Assembly (NCBI GenBank): GCA_003527165.1
Contig: DPSI01000539.1
Coordinates: forward strand, 1-6,816
DNA: 6,816 nt
DNA from: Pseudomonas sp.
Lineage (GTDB): Bacteria > Pseudomonadota > Gammaproteobacteria > Pseudomonadales > Pseudomonadaceae
Direction of reading: 5' to 3'
Position 1 is the first letter of the stretch. Every line of letters starts with the position of its first letter. Below the pieces are notes generated by a model. It did no database searches. It saw only the letters and a list, made by a program, of their open reading frames with translations, and was not told the origin of the DNA. This document shows, in pieces, positions 1 through 6,296 of this stretch. The position numbers were made by a program, and so were the translations under genes.

Positions 1-21
1 GTCGCCTGTCGCCTGTCGCCT
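1..21. repeat. Tandem heptamer GTCGCCT x3 abutting a stop codon
   Basis: Three perfect head-to-tail copies of GTCGCCT fill positions 1-7, 8-14 and 15-21. The last base of the third copy is also the last base of the TAA stop codon (21-23, read on the minus strand) of the CNNM/CBS gene. The array is cut by the window edge, so more copies may lie to the left. Its function is unknown. It resembles in size and placement the heptamer array after ubiA, but the unit sequence is different. Confidence 0.8.
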
Positions 22-1361
22 TATTCCTGCTTCAACACCTTGGCCAGCACGATCTTGGGCCCGCGCATCTTCTTGATGACGACCTGCAGGTTCTCGATGA
101 ACAGCACTTCGTTTTCTTCCGGCACCCGCTTCAGCGTTTCGTAGATCAGGCCGGCAAGGGTATCGGCCTCGATGTGGTCGAGATCGATGTTCAGTAGCCG
201 CTCGACCTTGAACAGCGGTGTGTCACCGCGAACCAGCAGTTTGCCGGGCTGATAGGCGAGGATGCCGCGCTCGGTCTTGCGATGCTCGTCCTGGATGTCG
301 CCTACCAGCACCTCGAGCACGTCCTCCATGGTCAGGAAGCCCACCACCTTGTGATCGCCTTCCTCGACCAGCACGAAATGCGCGCCGCCTTGGCGGAACT
401 GATCCAGCAACGCATTCAGTGGCAGATGCCGGGACACCCGTTCCAGCGGTCGCAACAGGGCCGTGAGGTCAAAATGCTGCGCCAGCTGCTCGTCGTTGGC
501 CAGGGCCAGAAGCAGGTCCTTGATGTGCAACAGGCCGATGTAGTCGCCCTGTTCACTGTCGTACACCGGGTAACGGCTGTATTTGTGCCGGCGGATCAGG
601 TCGAGAATTTCCCCCAGGGAGGCGTTGTGTTCCAGTTGCAGTAGGTCTTCGCGGGAATTGGCCCAGTCGGCCACCTCCAGCTCGCTCATCTCCACCGCCG
701 AGGCGAGCACCTTGATGTCCTGATTGGCCGGGTCCAGTGCGCGGTTGGAATGCAGGATCAGCTTCAGCTCCTCGCGGCTGTAATGGTGTTCGTGATGCCC
801 GCCGGGCTCGCCCTGCCCGGCGACACGCAGGATCGCGTTGGCGCTAGCATTGAGCAGGTAGATCGCCGGGTACATGGCCCAGTAGAACAGATACAGCGGC
901 GCCGCCGTCCACAGCGACAACAGCTCGGGCTTGCGAATCGCCCAGGACTTGGGCGCGAGTTCGCCGACCACGATGTGCAGGTAGGAAATGATGAAAAACG
1001 CCGTGAAGAAGGCGATCCCGTGCACCACCGCTGGCGATTGCACGCCGACGGCGGCTAGTACCGGTTCGAGCAGGTGGGCGAAGGCGGGCTCGCCGACCCA
1101 GCCGAGACCGAGCGAGGCCAGGGTGATGCCCAGCTGACAGGCCGACAGATAGGCATCCAGCTGGTTGTGAACCCTGCGCAGGATGTGACCGCGCCAGCCA
1201 TGTTGCTTGGCGATGGCTTCGACTTTGGTGGCGCGCAGCTTGACCATGGCGAACTCTGCTGCAACGAAAAAGCCGTTGAGCAGGACCAGAAACAGGGCAA
1301 AGAGAATCAGACCGAAATCGGCGAAATAGGAAGGTGCAACGTAACTAGGGGAGGGGTCCAT
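21..1361 (-). CDS. CNNM/CBS-domain membrane protein (CorC/HlyC family, 'hemolysin-like')
   Basis: This is a 446-residue inner-membrane protein with the standard three-part layout of the family. An N-terminal CNNM (DUF21) membrane domain spans about residues 15-200, with hydrophobic segments near 16-38, 112-132 and 150-172 and the conserved GELAPK motif at 133-138. A tandem CBS pair, expected to bind nucleotides, spans about 225-350. A C-terminal CorC_HlyC domain spans about 370-443. Family members are annotated as hemolysins for historical reasons; characterised relatives act in magnesium or cobalt efflux and resistance, so ion transport is the better guess, with the ion unproven. The length is normal for the family. 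The ATG at 1361 has no clear Shine-Dalgarno sequence, but the next in-frame Met (residue 39) would remove the first membrane segment. It lies 100 bp downstream of phoR in the same direction, with a GC-rich hairpin between them, so co-transcription with phoBR is uncertain. Confidence 0.88.
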   Translation of the reverse strand: MDPSPSYVAPSYFADFGLILFALFLVLLNGFFVAAEFAMVKLRATKVEAIAKQHGWRGHILRRVHNQLDAYLSACQLGITLASLGLGWVGEPAFAHLLEPVLAAVGVQSPAVVHGIAFFTAFFIISYLHIVVGELAPKSWAIRKPELLSLWTAAPLYLFYWAMYPAIYLLNASANAILRVAGQGEPGGHHEHHYSREELKLILHSNRALDPANQDIKVLASAVEMSELEVADWANSREDLLQLEHNASLGEILDLIRRHKYSRYPVYDSEQGDYIGLLHIKDLLLALANDEQLAQHFDLTALLRPLERVSRHLPLNALLDQFRQGGAHFVLVEEGDHKVVGFLTMEDVLEVLVGDIQDEHRKTERGILAYQPGKLLVRGDTPLFKVERLLNIDLDHIEADTLAGLIYETLKRVPEENEVLFIENLQVVIKKMRGPKIVLAKVLKQE

Positions 1362-1383
1362 TGAAGTGTCGGGTAGTTGATGA

Positions 1384-1403
1384 CGGCCCCAAGGATGGGG
1401 CCG
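1384..1403. terminator. GC-rich hairpin between phoR and the CNNM/CBS gene
   Basis: A perfect 7-bp inverted repeat, CGGCCCC (1384-1390) and GGGGCCG (1397-1403), flanks a 6-base loop AAGGAT. It lies 58 bp past the phoR stop codon and 22 bp before the start of the next gene. It could terminate or attenuate the phoR transcript, but no run of T follows it on the minus strand, so it is not a classical intrinsic terminator. The stem-loop is seen directly; the terminator role is inferred. Confidence 0.4.
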
Positions 1404-1461
1404 GCTCTCGGCTATTTCAAGAGAACCTTCTGAGCGTCGATCGGCAGGTGACGGTTGACGC

Positions 1462-2760
1462 TTAGCGAACCGTGGCTTGGGACAGCGGGAAATGGCAGGT
1501 AAAAGTACTGCCCTTGCCCGGCGTGCTGTTCACATCCAGGCGGCCCTGATGGCGCAGCAGCACATGCTTGACGATGGCCAGACCCAGCCCGGTGCCGCCG
1601 GTGTTGCTGGCGCGGCTCGAGTCGACCCGGTAGAAACGTTCGGTCAGGCGCGGCAGGTGCTTGGATTCGATCCCGATTCCCGAATCCTCCACGGCCAGAT
1701 GCGCGCCATGCTCGTTGCACCACCAGCGGATCCGGATTTCGCCACCGGCCGGCGTGTACTTCACCGCATTGAACACCAAGTTGGAGAACGCGCTGCGCAG
1801 CTCGGCCTCGCTGCCCTTGAGCAGCAGGGTGGGATCGGCTTCGAGGCTAATGACATGGTTGCGCTCGGCCGACAGCGCTTGGGCGTCGCCCCTGATTGAT
1901 TGCAGCAGGCCGGCGACAGCCACTGGTAAGGTATTGGTCGGCGGGTTGGTGGCTTCCAGTTTGGCCAGCAACAGCAAGTCATTGAGCAGGTGCTGCATGC
2001 GCCCGGCCTGCTGACTCATCTGACTCAGCGCCCGTGCCCAGCGCGGCGGCATCTCGTCGGTGTGCTCAAGCATGGTTTCCAGATAGCCGGAGATCACCGT
2101 CAGCGGCGTGCGCAGTTCATGGGACACGTTGGCGACGAAATCCTTGCGCATCTGCTCCAGCAAATGCAGGCGCGTGATGTCACGCACCACCATCAAATGT
2201 TCGCTGTTGCCGTAACGGGTAATGGTGACCTGCAGCCAGAGACGGTCATTGACCGGCGAGGAAAGCTCCAGGGGTTCCTCGTGCCGGCCACTATCGAAGT
2301 ATTCCTTGAAGCTCGGATGGCGCACCAGGTTCGTCACCGGGTGGCCGGTGTCCGGCTTTTTCAGGCCCAGCAGCCGCTCTGCGGCGGGGTTCCACCATTC
2401 CAGGTTGCCATCGCTGTCGAGCATGACCACCGCGTCTTTCAGCGCTGCGGTGGAGCCCTGTACGCGGTCGATCACCGATTGCAGCTGGCCACGCAGGCGC
2501 AGGTCCCTGCGTTGCATTTGATAGAGGTTGTCAAAGATGTCGCCCCATAGGCCGTGCCCGTCCGGCGGCGGTTCATCCGGCAGGCTGCGCTTGAGCCACT
2601 GCTGCAAGCGCCGCATCTGCTGCAGCATCCAGCCGAGATAGCCGGTCAGGCCTGCAACCAGCGCCCAGGCGTACTCACCGGTGATCAGGCCGATCAGCAG
2701 GCATCCTGCCAACAGCAGAAGCAGCTGGCGCACCAGTGCGCCTTGCCAGTCTTGGTTCAC
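1462..2760 (-). CDS. phoR: Phosphate regulon sensor histidine kinase PhoR
   Basis: This 432-residue membrane sensor kinase phosphorylates PhoB when phosphate is scarce and dephosphorylates it when phosphate is plentiful, working with the Pst transporter and PhoU. Two adjacent hydrophobic segments (about 10-27 and 31-47) with almost no periplasmic loop are typical of PhoR, which senses phosphate indirectly. A PAS domain covers about 100-195. The H-box has the phosphoacceptor His214 in NVSHELRTPL. The ATP-binding domain shows the N-box (Asn331 in NLVFNAVKYTP), G1 (DSGIGI, 359-364), F-box (RFYRVD, 375-380) and G2 (GGTGLGLAIV, 388-397). All catalytic motifs are intact and the length matches pseudomonad PhoR. 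The start is a GTG (2758-2760) with a strong AAGGAG 8 bp upstream at 2769-2774. It follows phoB by 139 bp on the same strand and is probably co-transcribed from the phoB Pho-box promoter. Confidence 0.96.
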   Translation of the reverse strand: MNQDWQGALVRQLLLLLAGCLLIGLITGEYAWALVAGLTGYLGWMLQQMRRLQQWLKRSLPDEPPPDGHGLWGDIFDNLYQMQRRDLRLRGQLQSVIDRVQGSTAALKDAVVMLDSDGNLEWWNPAAERLLGLKKPDTGHPVTNLVRHPSFKEYFDSGRHEEPLELSSPVNDRLWLQVTITRYGNSEHLMVVRDITRLHLLEQMRKDFVANVSHELRTPLTVISGYLETMLEHTDEMPPRWARALSQMSQQAGRMQHLLNDLLLLAKLEATNPPTNTLPVAVAGLLQSIRGDAQALSAERNHVISLEADPTLLLKGSEAELRSAFSNLVFNAVKYTPAGGEIRIRWWCNEHGAHLAVEDSGIGIESKHLPRLTERFYRVDSSRASNTGGTGLGLAIVKHVLLRHQGRLDVNSTPGKGSTFTCHFPLSQATVR

Positions 2761-2768
2761 CGCTAATG

Positions 2769-2774
2769 CTCCTT
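2769..2774 (-). promoter_or_regulatory. Shine-Dalgarno of phoR
   Basis: AAGGAG on the minus strand, 8 bases before the GTG at 2760. This site decides the non-ATG start of phoR. Confidence 0.8.
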
Positions 2775-2851
2775 GAGACAGCTTTTGGGCCGGCCGGAAA
2801 TCATGCTGTACAAACGCCGGCTGAGGCTCGGCGGATCAGACCTTGAATGAG

Positions 2852-2872
2852 CGGCTGCTCGTCATGCAGCCG
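2852..2872. other. Hairpin in the phoB-phoR gap
   Basis: The perfect 7-bp arms CGGCTGC (2852-2858) and GCAGCCG (2866-2872) enclose a 7-base loop. It sits 28 bp past the phoB stop codon in the unusually roomy 139-bp gap before phoR. On the minus strand no T-run follows, so full termination is unlikely. An attenuator or mRNA-processing/stability element that lowers PhoR relative to PhoB is a reasonable guess. A second, weaker inverted repeat (CGCCG 2815-2819 and CGGCG 2829-2833) lies between it and phoR. Confidence 0.45.
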
Positions 2873-2876
2873 TCAT
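2859..2876 (+). promoter_or_regulatory. Possible Pho-box-like direct repeat, plus strand
   Basis: TCGTCAT, four bases, CCGTCAT gives the 7-4-7 spacing of a PhoB-binding site (consensus CTGTCAT-N4-CTGTCAT) with 11 of 14 conserved positions matching. It points toward the 3' end of phoB, opposite to phoR, and no good -10 hexamer is found 10 bp downstream. It overlaps the hairpin at 2852-2872, so the repeat may be a by-product of that structure. This is a weak call. Confidence 0.22.
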
Positions 2877-2899
2877 GCCCGATCGGAATGCGGTTTCGT

Positions 2900-3589
2900 T
2901 CAGCTCTTGGCGGAGAACCGATAGCCAGTGCCACGCACGGTCTGCACCAGGTTTTCATAGGTCTCGCCCAGCGCCTTGCGCAGGCGCCGGATATGCACGT
3001 CCACGGTGCGCTCTTCAACGTACACATTGCCGCCCCAGACCTGATCGAGCAACTGCCCACGGGTATAGGCGCGCTCCTGATGCGTCATGAAGAACTGCAG
3101 CAGACGGTACTCGGTGGGGCCCATGTCGGCTGGCGTACCGTCGATGGTCACCCGGTGGCTGATGGGGTCGAGCAGCAGGCCGCCGATTTCGATCGGCGTC
3201 TCGTTGTCGCTTGGGGCGGCACGACGAAGCACGGCCTTGAGGCGCGCCACCAGCTCGCGCGGCGAGAAGGGCTTGGTGATGTAGTCGTCGGCGCCCACCT
3301 CGAGCCCCTGGATCTTGTTGTCCTCGGCGTCCTTGGCGGTGAGCATGATGATGGGGGTGTTGGCGGTCATCTCGTCGCGCTTGAGTCGCCGTGCCAGCTC
3401 TATACCGGAGGTGCCGGGCAGCATCCAGTCGAGCAGGATCAGATCCGGTTGACGGTCGATGATCAGCGCGTGGGCCTGCTGGATGTTCTCCGCTTCGAGG
3501 CACTCGTAGCCGGCCATCTCCAGCGCCACCACGATCATCTCGCGAATCGGCGCTTCGTCATCGACGATCAGTATGCATTTGCCGTTCAT
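2900..3589 (-). CDS. phoB: Phosphate regulon response regulator PhoB
   Basis: This 229-residue cytoplasmic OmpR/PhoB-family transcription factor, once phosphorylated by PhoR, binds Pho boxes and activates phosphate-scavenging genes. The receiver domain (1-120) has the acidic pair Asp10/Asp11, phosphoacceptor Asp54 (in LLDWMLPG), switch Thr84 (MLTAKD) and Lys106 (TKPFSP). The winged-helix DNA-binding domain covers about 130-226, with the recognition helix near 192-207 ([16 protein letters not shown]). The reading frame stays open upstream to 3916, but the ATG at 3589 gives exactly the usual PhoB length and N-terminus ([12 protein letters not shown]) and lies just downstream of a Pho-box promoter. 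A purine stretch GAGAG (3595-3599) 5 bases upstream is a modest ribosome site. phoR follows in the same direction. Autoregulation through the Pho box is expected. Confidence 0.97.
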   Translation of the reverse strand: MNGKCILIVDDEAPIREMIVVALEMAGYECLEAENIQQAHALIIDRQPDLILLDWMLPGTSGIELARRLKRDEMTANTPIIMLTAKDAEDNKIQGLEVGADDYITKPFSPRELVARLKAVLRRAAPSDNETPIEIGGLLLDPISHRVTIDGTPADMGPTEYRLLQFFMTHQERAYTRGQLLDQVWGGNVYVEERTVDVHIRRLRKALGETYENLVQTVRGTGYRFSAKS

Positions 3590-3622
3590 GTCCGCTCTCG
3601 GTCCGCTTTCTTGTCGCTCGGC

Positions 3623-3656
3623 ATTAGATAACGGAAATGTTGCAGGGATGTGACAA
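3623..3656 (-). promoter_or_regulatory. Pho-box promoter of phoB
   Basis: On the minus strand, TTGTCAC (3656-3650), ATCC, CTGCAAC (3645-3639) forms a 7-4-7 direct repeat like the PhoB-binding consensus CTGTCAT-N4-CTGTCAT. Exactly 10 bp downstream is TCTAAT (3628-3623), five of six bases of a sigma-70 -10 box. In PhoB-activated promoters the Pho box takes the place of the -35 element at about this spacing. The first half-site matches better than the second. The -10 box ends 33 bp before the phoB ATG. Confidence 0.72.
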
Positions 3657-3661
3657 AGGCA

Positions 3662-3752
3662 GCCTGAAGCTTGAAGCTGAAGAAAAGCTGACAGGCCTGG
3701 GGTCTCACGCTTCCAGCTTCCAGCTTCCAGCTTCCAGCTTCCAGCTTTCAGC
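3662..3752. terminator. Imperfect inverted repeat after ubiA
   Basis: The outer arms 3662-3677 (GCCTGAAGCTTGAAGC) and 3737-3752 (GCTTCCAGCTTTCAGC) are reverse complements over 14 bp, allowing one mismatch and one bulged base on each side. The right arm includes the ubiA stop codon and the last copies of the heptamer array. A transcript from either strand could fold here. A role as a terminator separating ubiCA from phoB is inferred; no clean T-run is present. Confidence 0.4.
3709..3743. repeat. Tandem heptamer GCTTCCA x5
   Basis: Five perfect tandem copies of GCTTCCA run from 3709 to 3743, followed by one degenerate copy, GCTTTCA (3744-3750), whose last three bases TCA are the TGA stop codon of ubiA on the minus strand. 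The array lies 52 bp upstream of the phoB Pho box. Because 7 is not a multiple of 3, three units encode a 7-residue period in the read-through frame, but nothing suggests it is translated. Confidence 0.9.
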
Positions 3753-4644
3753 CCGCCTTTGTCGCGTAATCGAGCATGATTCCCGCGAGGATCGCCAGCC
3801 CTGCCCAGTGGTTGTGTAGGAACGCCTTGAAGCAGACCTGCGGCTTGCGTGAGCGAGTTTTCCAGAATTCCCAGGAGAAGCAGGCGGCGGCGATGGTAAG
3901 GCCCAGGTGGAACCACTGGCCGAGTTCGAAGCGTACGCCGGCAAGGATCAGGCAGAACAGAGCGAGGCCCTGTAGGGTGGCGATAACGATCCGATCCGCC
4001 TCGCCGAACAGGATGGCGGTAGACTTGATGCCGATCTTCAGATCGTCCTCACGGTCGGCCATGGCGTAGTAGGTGTCGTAGCCCACGGTCCAAATCACGT
4101 TGGCGATGAACAGCAGCCAGGCCTCGGGTGGTAGCTCGCCGCGCTCGGCGGTGAAGGCCATCGGCATACCCCAGGAGAAGGCCGCGCCGAGCACCACCTG
4201 CGGGTAATAGGTGTAGCGCTTCATGAAGGGGTAGAGCGCCGCGACCCCGAGTGCGCCGAAAGACAGCCAGATGGTCGCGGCGTTGGTCAGCAGCACCAGG
4301 CCGAAGCTCAGGCCCACCAGTACGGCGAACAGAATCCAGGCTTCCTTCGGCTTGACCTTGCCGGTGGCCAGCGGGCGACCCTTGGTGCGGCTGACGTGAC
4401 CGTCGAAGTTGCGATCGGCGAAGTCGTTGATCACGCAGCCGGCGGCGCGCATGAGGATCACGCCGAGCACGAAGATCACCACGTTTTTCACGCTGGGCGA
4501 ACCTTCACCGGCGATCCAGAGGGCCCAGAGCGTCGGCCACAGCAACAGATAGGTGCCGATAGGCCGCTCCAGGCGCATCAGCTGGATGAAGTCCCAGGCG
4601 CGCGGGTGCAGGCGATTGCTCGATTGCAGAAGTTTCTGATACAT
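3748..4644 (-). CDS. ubiA: 4-hydroxybenzoate polyprenyltransferase UbiA
   Basis: This 298-residue integral membrane enzyme attaches the polyprenyl tail to position 3 of 4-hydroxybenzoate, the second committed step of ubiquinone synthesis. The two Asp-rich motifs that bind magnesium and prenyl diphosphate are intact: NDFADRNFD at 73-81, and YD at 189-190 followed by DREDD at 197-201. Between and around them are multiple hydrophobic segments (for example about 52-70, 102-120, 123-140, 174-190, 221-236 and 281-296), as expected for the UbiA fold. The length is normal for the bacterial enzyme. The ATG at 4644 has GGAG at 4653-4656, 8 bases upstream. It follows ubiC, which makes its substrate, after 61 bp on the same strand, so the two probably form a ubiCA operon. 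The stop codon lies in the degenerate last unit of a heptamer repeat array. Confidence 0.96.
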   Translation of the reverse strand: MYQKLLQSSNRLHPRAWDFIQLMRLERPIGTYLLLWPTLWALWIAGEGSPSVKNVVIFVLGVILMRAAGCVINDFADRNFDGHVSRTKGRPLATGKVKPKEAWILFAVLVGLSFGLVLLTNAATIWLSFGALGVAALYPFMKRYTYYPQVVLGAAFSWGMPMAFTAERGELPPEAWLLFIANVIWTVGYDTYYAMADREDDLKIGIKSTAILFGEADRIVIATLQGLALFCLILAGVRFELGQWFHLGLTIAAACFSWEFWKTRSRKPQVCFKAFLHNHWAGLAILAGIMLDYATKAG

Positions 4645-4705
4645 CGGCGGGTCTCCAATCAGTTACCGGGTGTCGGCAGGGGCAGATGCGCGGTCTGTCC
4701 AGCCT

Positions 4706-5245
4706 TCAACTATCGATTCGTGCCACGCGCCACAGGGCCGGCAGAAACACTTCGGCCACCAGCACGCCCAGCTCGCCCTGGCTGAAACAAGAGCGCCGCG
4801 CCCACAGCCGTTCCTGGCGAACCTCCTCGGGAAGCCAGGCAGCCGAGTAACGGCGGGCTTCCAGTGGGCCGCGCATGAAGGCGCGGTCGCTGAACAGGAG
4901 TTCGCCCAGCGAGCGACTGCCGAGGCTCTGCAAGTCGAGGCCGGAATCCTCCAGCGCGCTGCGGGCCGCGACGCTGCGGGCGAATACCCAGGGCTGCAGA
5001 TGTCCGCGTAAATAGACCTCGCGAACCCAGCCCTGACTACCTTTCGCCACACCCAGCGCGGCGCATTCGTCGTCGCGTAGCGCCTGCCAGCCTTCAACGA
5101 GTGGCATCACGCTGAAGGCACCGTTGGCCAGGATGGTGAGGCGCCGCGTCAGCGAGCCTCTATCGACGAACAACCAGTCGTGCAGAGCGGGATCGAGCGG
5201 AGCGGGGAGGCGGTCGGCGGTTAGCCAGTCGTGGGATTCGGACAC
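4706..5245 (-). CDS. ubiC: Chorismate pyruvate-lyase UbiC
   Basis: This 179-residue cytoplasmic enzyme converts chorismate to 4-hydroxybenzoate and pyruvate, the entry step of ubiquinone synthesis. The family pattern is clear: LDPALHDWL (17-25), LTRRL (32-36), WVREVYL (73-79), PWVFAR (85-90), LGELLF (113-118), ARRSCF (149-154) and VAEVFLPA (163-170). Arg75 and Glu165 align with the active-site Arg76 and Glu155 of the E. coli enzyme, judging from memory. The start is a GTG (5243-5245) with no Shine-Dalgarno sequence in front. No in-frame ATG lies in the 45 bases upstream, and the next Met (residue 47) would cut away the conserved N-terminal block. The GTG is therefore the best start but not a secure one. 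ubiA follows 61 bp later. Confidence 0.92.
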   Translation of the reverse strand: MSESHDWLTADRLPAPLDPALHDWLFVDRGSLTRRLTILANGAFSVMPLVEGWQALRDDECAALGVAKGSQGWVREVYLRGHLQPWVFARSVAARSALEDSGLDLQSLGSRSLGELLFSDRAFMRGPLEARRYSAAWLPEEVRQERLWARRSCFSQGELGVLVAEVFLPALWRVARIDS

Positions 5246-5303
5246 GGGCGATAGCGGGGCAAAGAAAAGAGGCGGGAGTCTAGCATGGGGGTGAAGGGCA
5301 GCC

Positions 5304-5381
5304 GCAGGCTTCAGGGCTCAGGCCAAAGCCAAAGCCAAGCTACAAGCGGTCAGCGTACTGTTCTTGTAGCTTGCAGCCTGC
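5304..5381. terminator. Two-tier inverted repeat between glcC and ubiC
   Basis: The inner perfect 11-bp arms CAAGCTACAAG (5336-5346) and CTTGTAGCTTG (5363-5373) enclose a 16-base loop. Outer 7-bp arms GCAGGCT (5304-5310) and AGCCTGC (5375-5381) bracket it. The left interval holds a short GCCAAA repeat (5322-5327, 5328-5333, partial 5334-5338). The structure begins 9 bp past the glcC stop codon, and on the minus strand the inner stem is followed by GCTTTGGCTTTGG, a poor T-run. A terminator for glcC that insulates ubiC is the likeliest role. The unit AAGCTNN resembles the heptamers after ubiA. Confidence 0.5.
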
Positions 5382-5390
5382 CGCCGCTCT

Positions 5391-6161
5391 TCACGTCCAC
5401 CCCTCCAGCCGCATAGAGGCCCGTACCAGCCGCTGTTCCTCCTGCTCGATTTCCTTGAGGTTGTCGCGAATGCTGTGGATATGGTCACGCGCGGCGCGCT
5501 GGGCCTGATCCGGCAGGCGCTCGGTGATGGCATGAAACAGCCGCGAGTGCTGGCGGTCGATCTGTCGCTTCTGCATCGGCCGGTGGTAGAGGTTGTTCAC
5601 CGAGGCGAACACGGTGGATAGCATCAGGTCGGTCAGCGATTGCAACGTGTGCACCAACACTGGATTGTGCGAGGCCTCGCTGACAGCCAGATGGAAGGCA
5701 TGGTCGAGGCGCGCATGCTCCCTTGGATCGCCACCTTCCTCGGTATGCGCGGCGAGCATTTCCTCGTAACGCCGGCGCAGCAAGATGAAGTCGGCATCGG
5801 TGCCGCGCAGGGCTGCCAGGCGTGCCGATTCGCCTTCCAGCAGCGCGCGGACTTCGAGTAGATCGAACAGAGTGCGCGGCTGGGAGTTGAACAGATGCAT
5901 CAGCGGGCTGGCATCCTGTTCGCCGGACAGCTTGGCGACATGAGAGCCGCGACCTTGCGCGGTCTCGATGATGCCGCGTCCGCGCAGCACCCGCAGGCCC
6001 TCGCGCAAGGCCGAGCGTGAAATCCCGAGCTTCTCGCACAGGCGTCGCTCGGACGGCAGCGCCTGGCCGACCTTGAGTACGCCATCGACGATCAGGCGCT
6101 CGATGCGCTCGGCGACGACGTCGGCCAGCTGGCGACGTTCCTGGATGGTTTCAGACAGCAT
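5391..6161 (-). CDS. glcC: GntR-family (FadR subfamily) glycolate regulator GlcC
   Basis: This 256-residue transcription factor has an N-terminal winged helix-turn-helix at about 10-77, with the GntR signature LPSERRLCEKLGISRSALRE at 35-54. A C-terminal FCD ligand-binding domain covers about 97-240. The likely metal ligands of the FCD domain are Asp153, His157, His205 and His227, in the usual order and spacing. It is assigned as GlcC because it is divergent from glcD; E. coli GlcC activates the glc operon in response to glycolate. Sequence alone does not exclude an LldR- or PdhR-like relative. The ATG at 6161 has a strong GAGGAA (6168-6173) 6 bases upstream. A 13-bp palindrome (6175-6187) sits directly before that ribosome site, which argues for autoregulation. 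Confidence 0.9.
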   Translation of the reverse strand: MLSETIQERRQLADVVAERIERLIVDGVLKVGQALPSERRLCEKLGISRSALREGLRVLRGRGIIETAQGRGSHVAKLSGEQDASPLMHLFNSQPRTLFDLLEVRALLEGESARLAALRGTDADFILLRRRYEEMLAAHTEEGGDPREHARLDHAFHLAVSEASHNPVLVHTLQSLTDLMLSTVFASVNNLYHRPMQKRQIDRQHSRLFHAITERLPDQAQRAARDHIHSIRDNLKEIEQEEQRLVRASMRLEGWT

Positions 6162-6173
6162 TGCGGTTTCCTC

Positions 6174-6188
6174 GCTGGTAGGACCAGT
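6174..6188. promoter_or_regulatory. GlcC-type operator, glcC-proximal copy
   Basis: CTGGTAGGACCAG (6175-6187) is a perfect inverted repeat CTGGT/ACCAG around AGG. This fits the TGGT-N3-ACCA pattern bound by FadR-subfamily regulators such as PdhR and LldR. It ends one base before the glcC Shine-Dalgarno sequence, so a protein bound here would overlap the glcC leader or promoter. That GlcC is the protein that binds is inferred from position and family. Confidence 0.72.
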
Positions 6189-6281
6189 TCGGTGAAAGTC
6201 TACTTCAATATGGAGCGACGGCGGAAGAAGGTCGGATATATGGGCGTTTCAGGCGGAGGCTCTGCAAGCCTGTTGAAAGAA

Positions 6282-6296
6282 ACTGGTAGGACCAGT
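6282..6296. promoter_or_regulatory. GlcC-type operator, glcD-proximal copy
   Basis: ACTGGTAGGACCAGT is a 15-bp inverted repeat whose last 14 bases are identical, in the same orientation, to the copy at 6175-6188. The two centres are 108 bp apart. It lies about 100 bp before the glcD ATG, a position suited to activating or repressing the glcD promoter. I could not place a confident -35/-10 pair; TTGAAA at 6273-6278 is a possible -35 without a good partner. Confidence 0.75.

Noticed and set aside
1990..2550. 186-codon open frame on the plus strand antisense to phoR
   Set aside because: It mirrors phoR codons, shows no family signature, and sits over the intact PAS and H-box region of phoR.
2843..3631. 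262-codon open frame on the plus strand across phoB
   Set aside because: It lies almost wholly antisense to phoB, whose family identity and motifs are certain. Its product has no recognisable domain, and long antisense frames are common in GC-rich coding DNA.
3709..3750. CRISPR-like array
   Set aside because: The units are 7 bp with no spacers, so this is a simple tandem repeat.
3590..3916. In-frame N-terminal extension of phoB by 109 codons
   Set aside because: It would run through the Pho-box promoter, the heptamer array and the 3' end of ubiA. The ATG at 3589 gives the normal 229-residue PhoB.
4663..5097. 144-codon open frame on the minus strand overlapping ubiC
   Set aside because: It is a shifted frame of ubiC, whose own frame carries all conserved chorismate lyase blocks.
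5485..6039. 184-codon open frame on the minus strand inside glcC
   Set aside because: It is in another frame of glcC, rich in Arg and Ala with no domain pattern. glcC has an intact GntR/FCD protein in its own frame.
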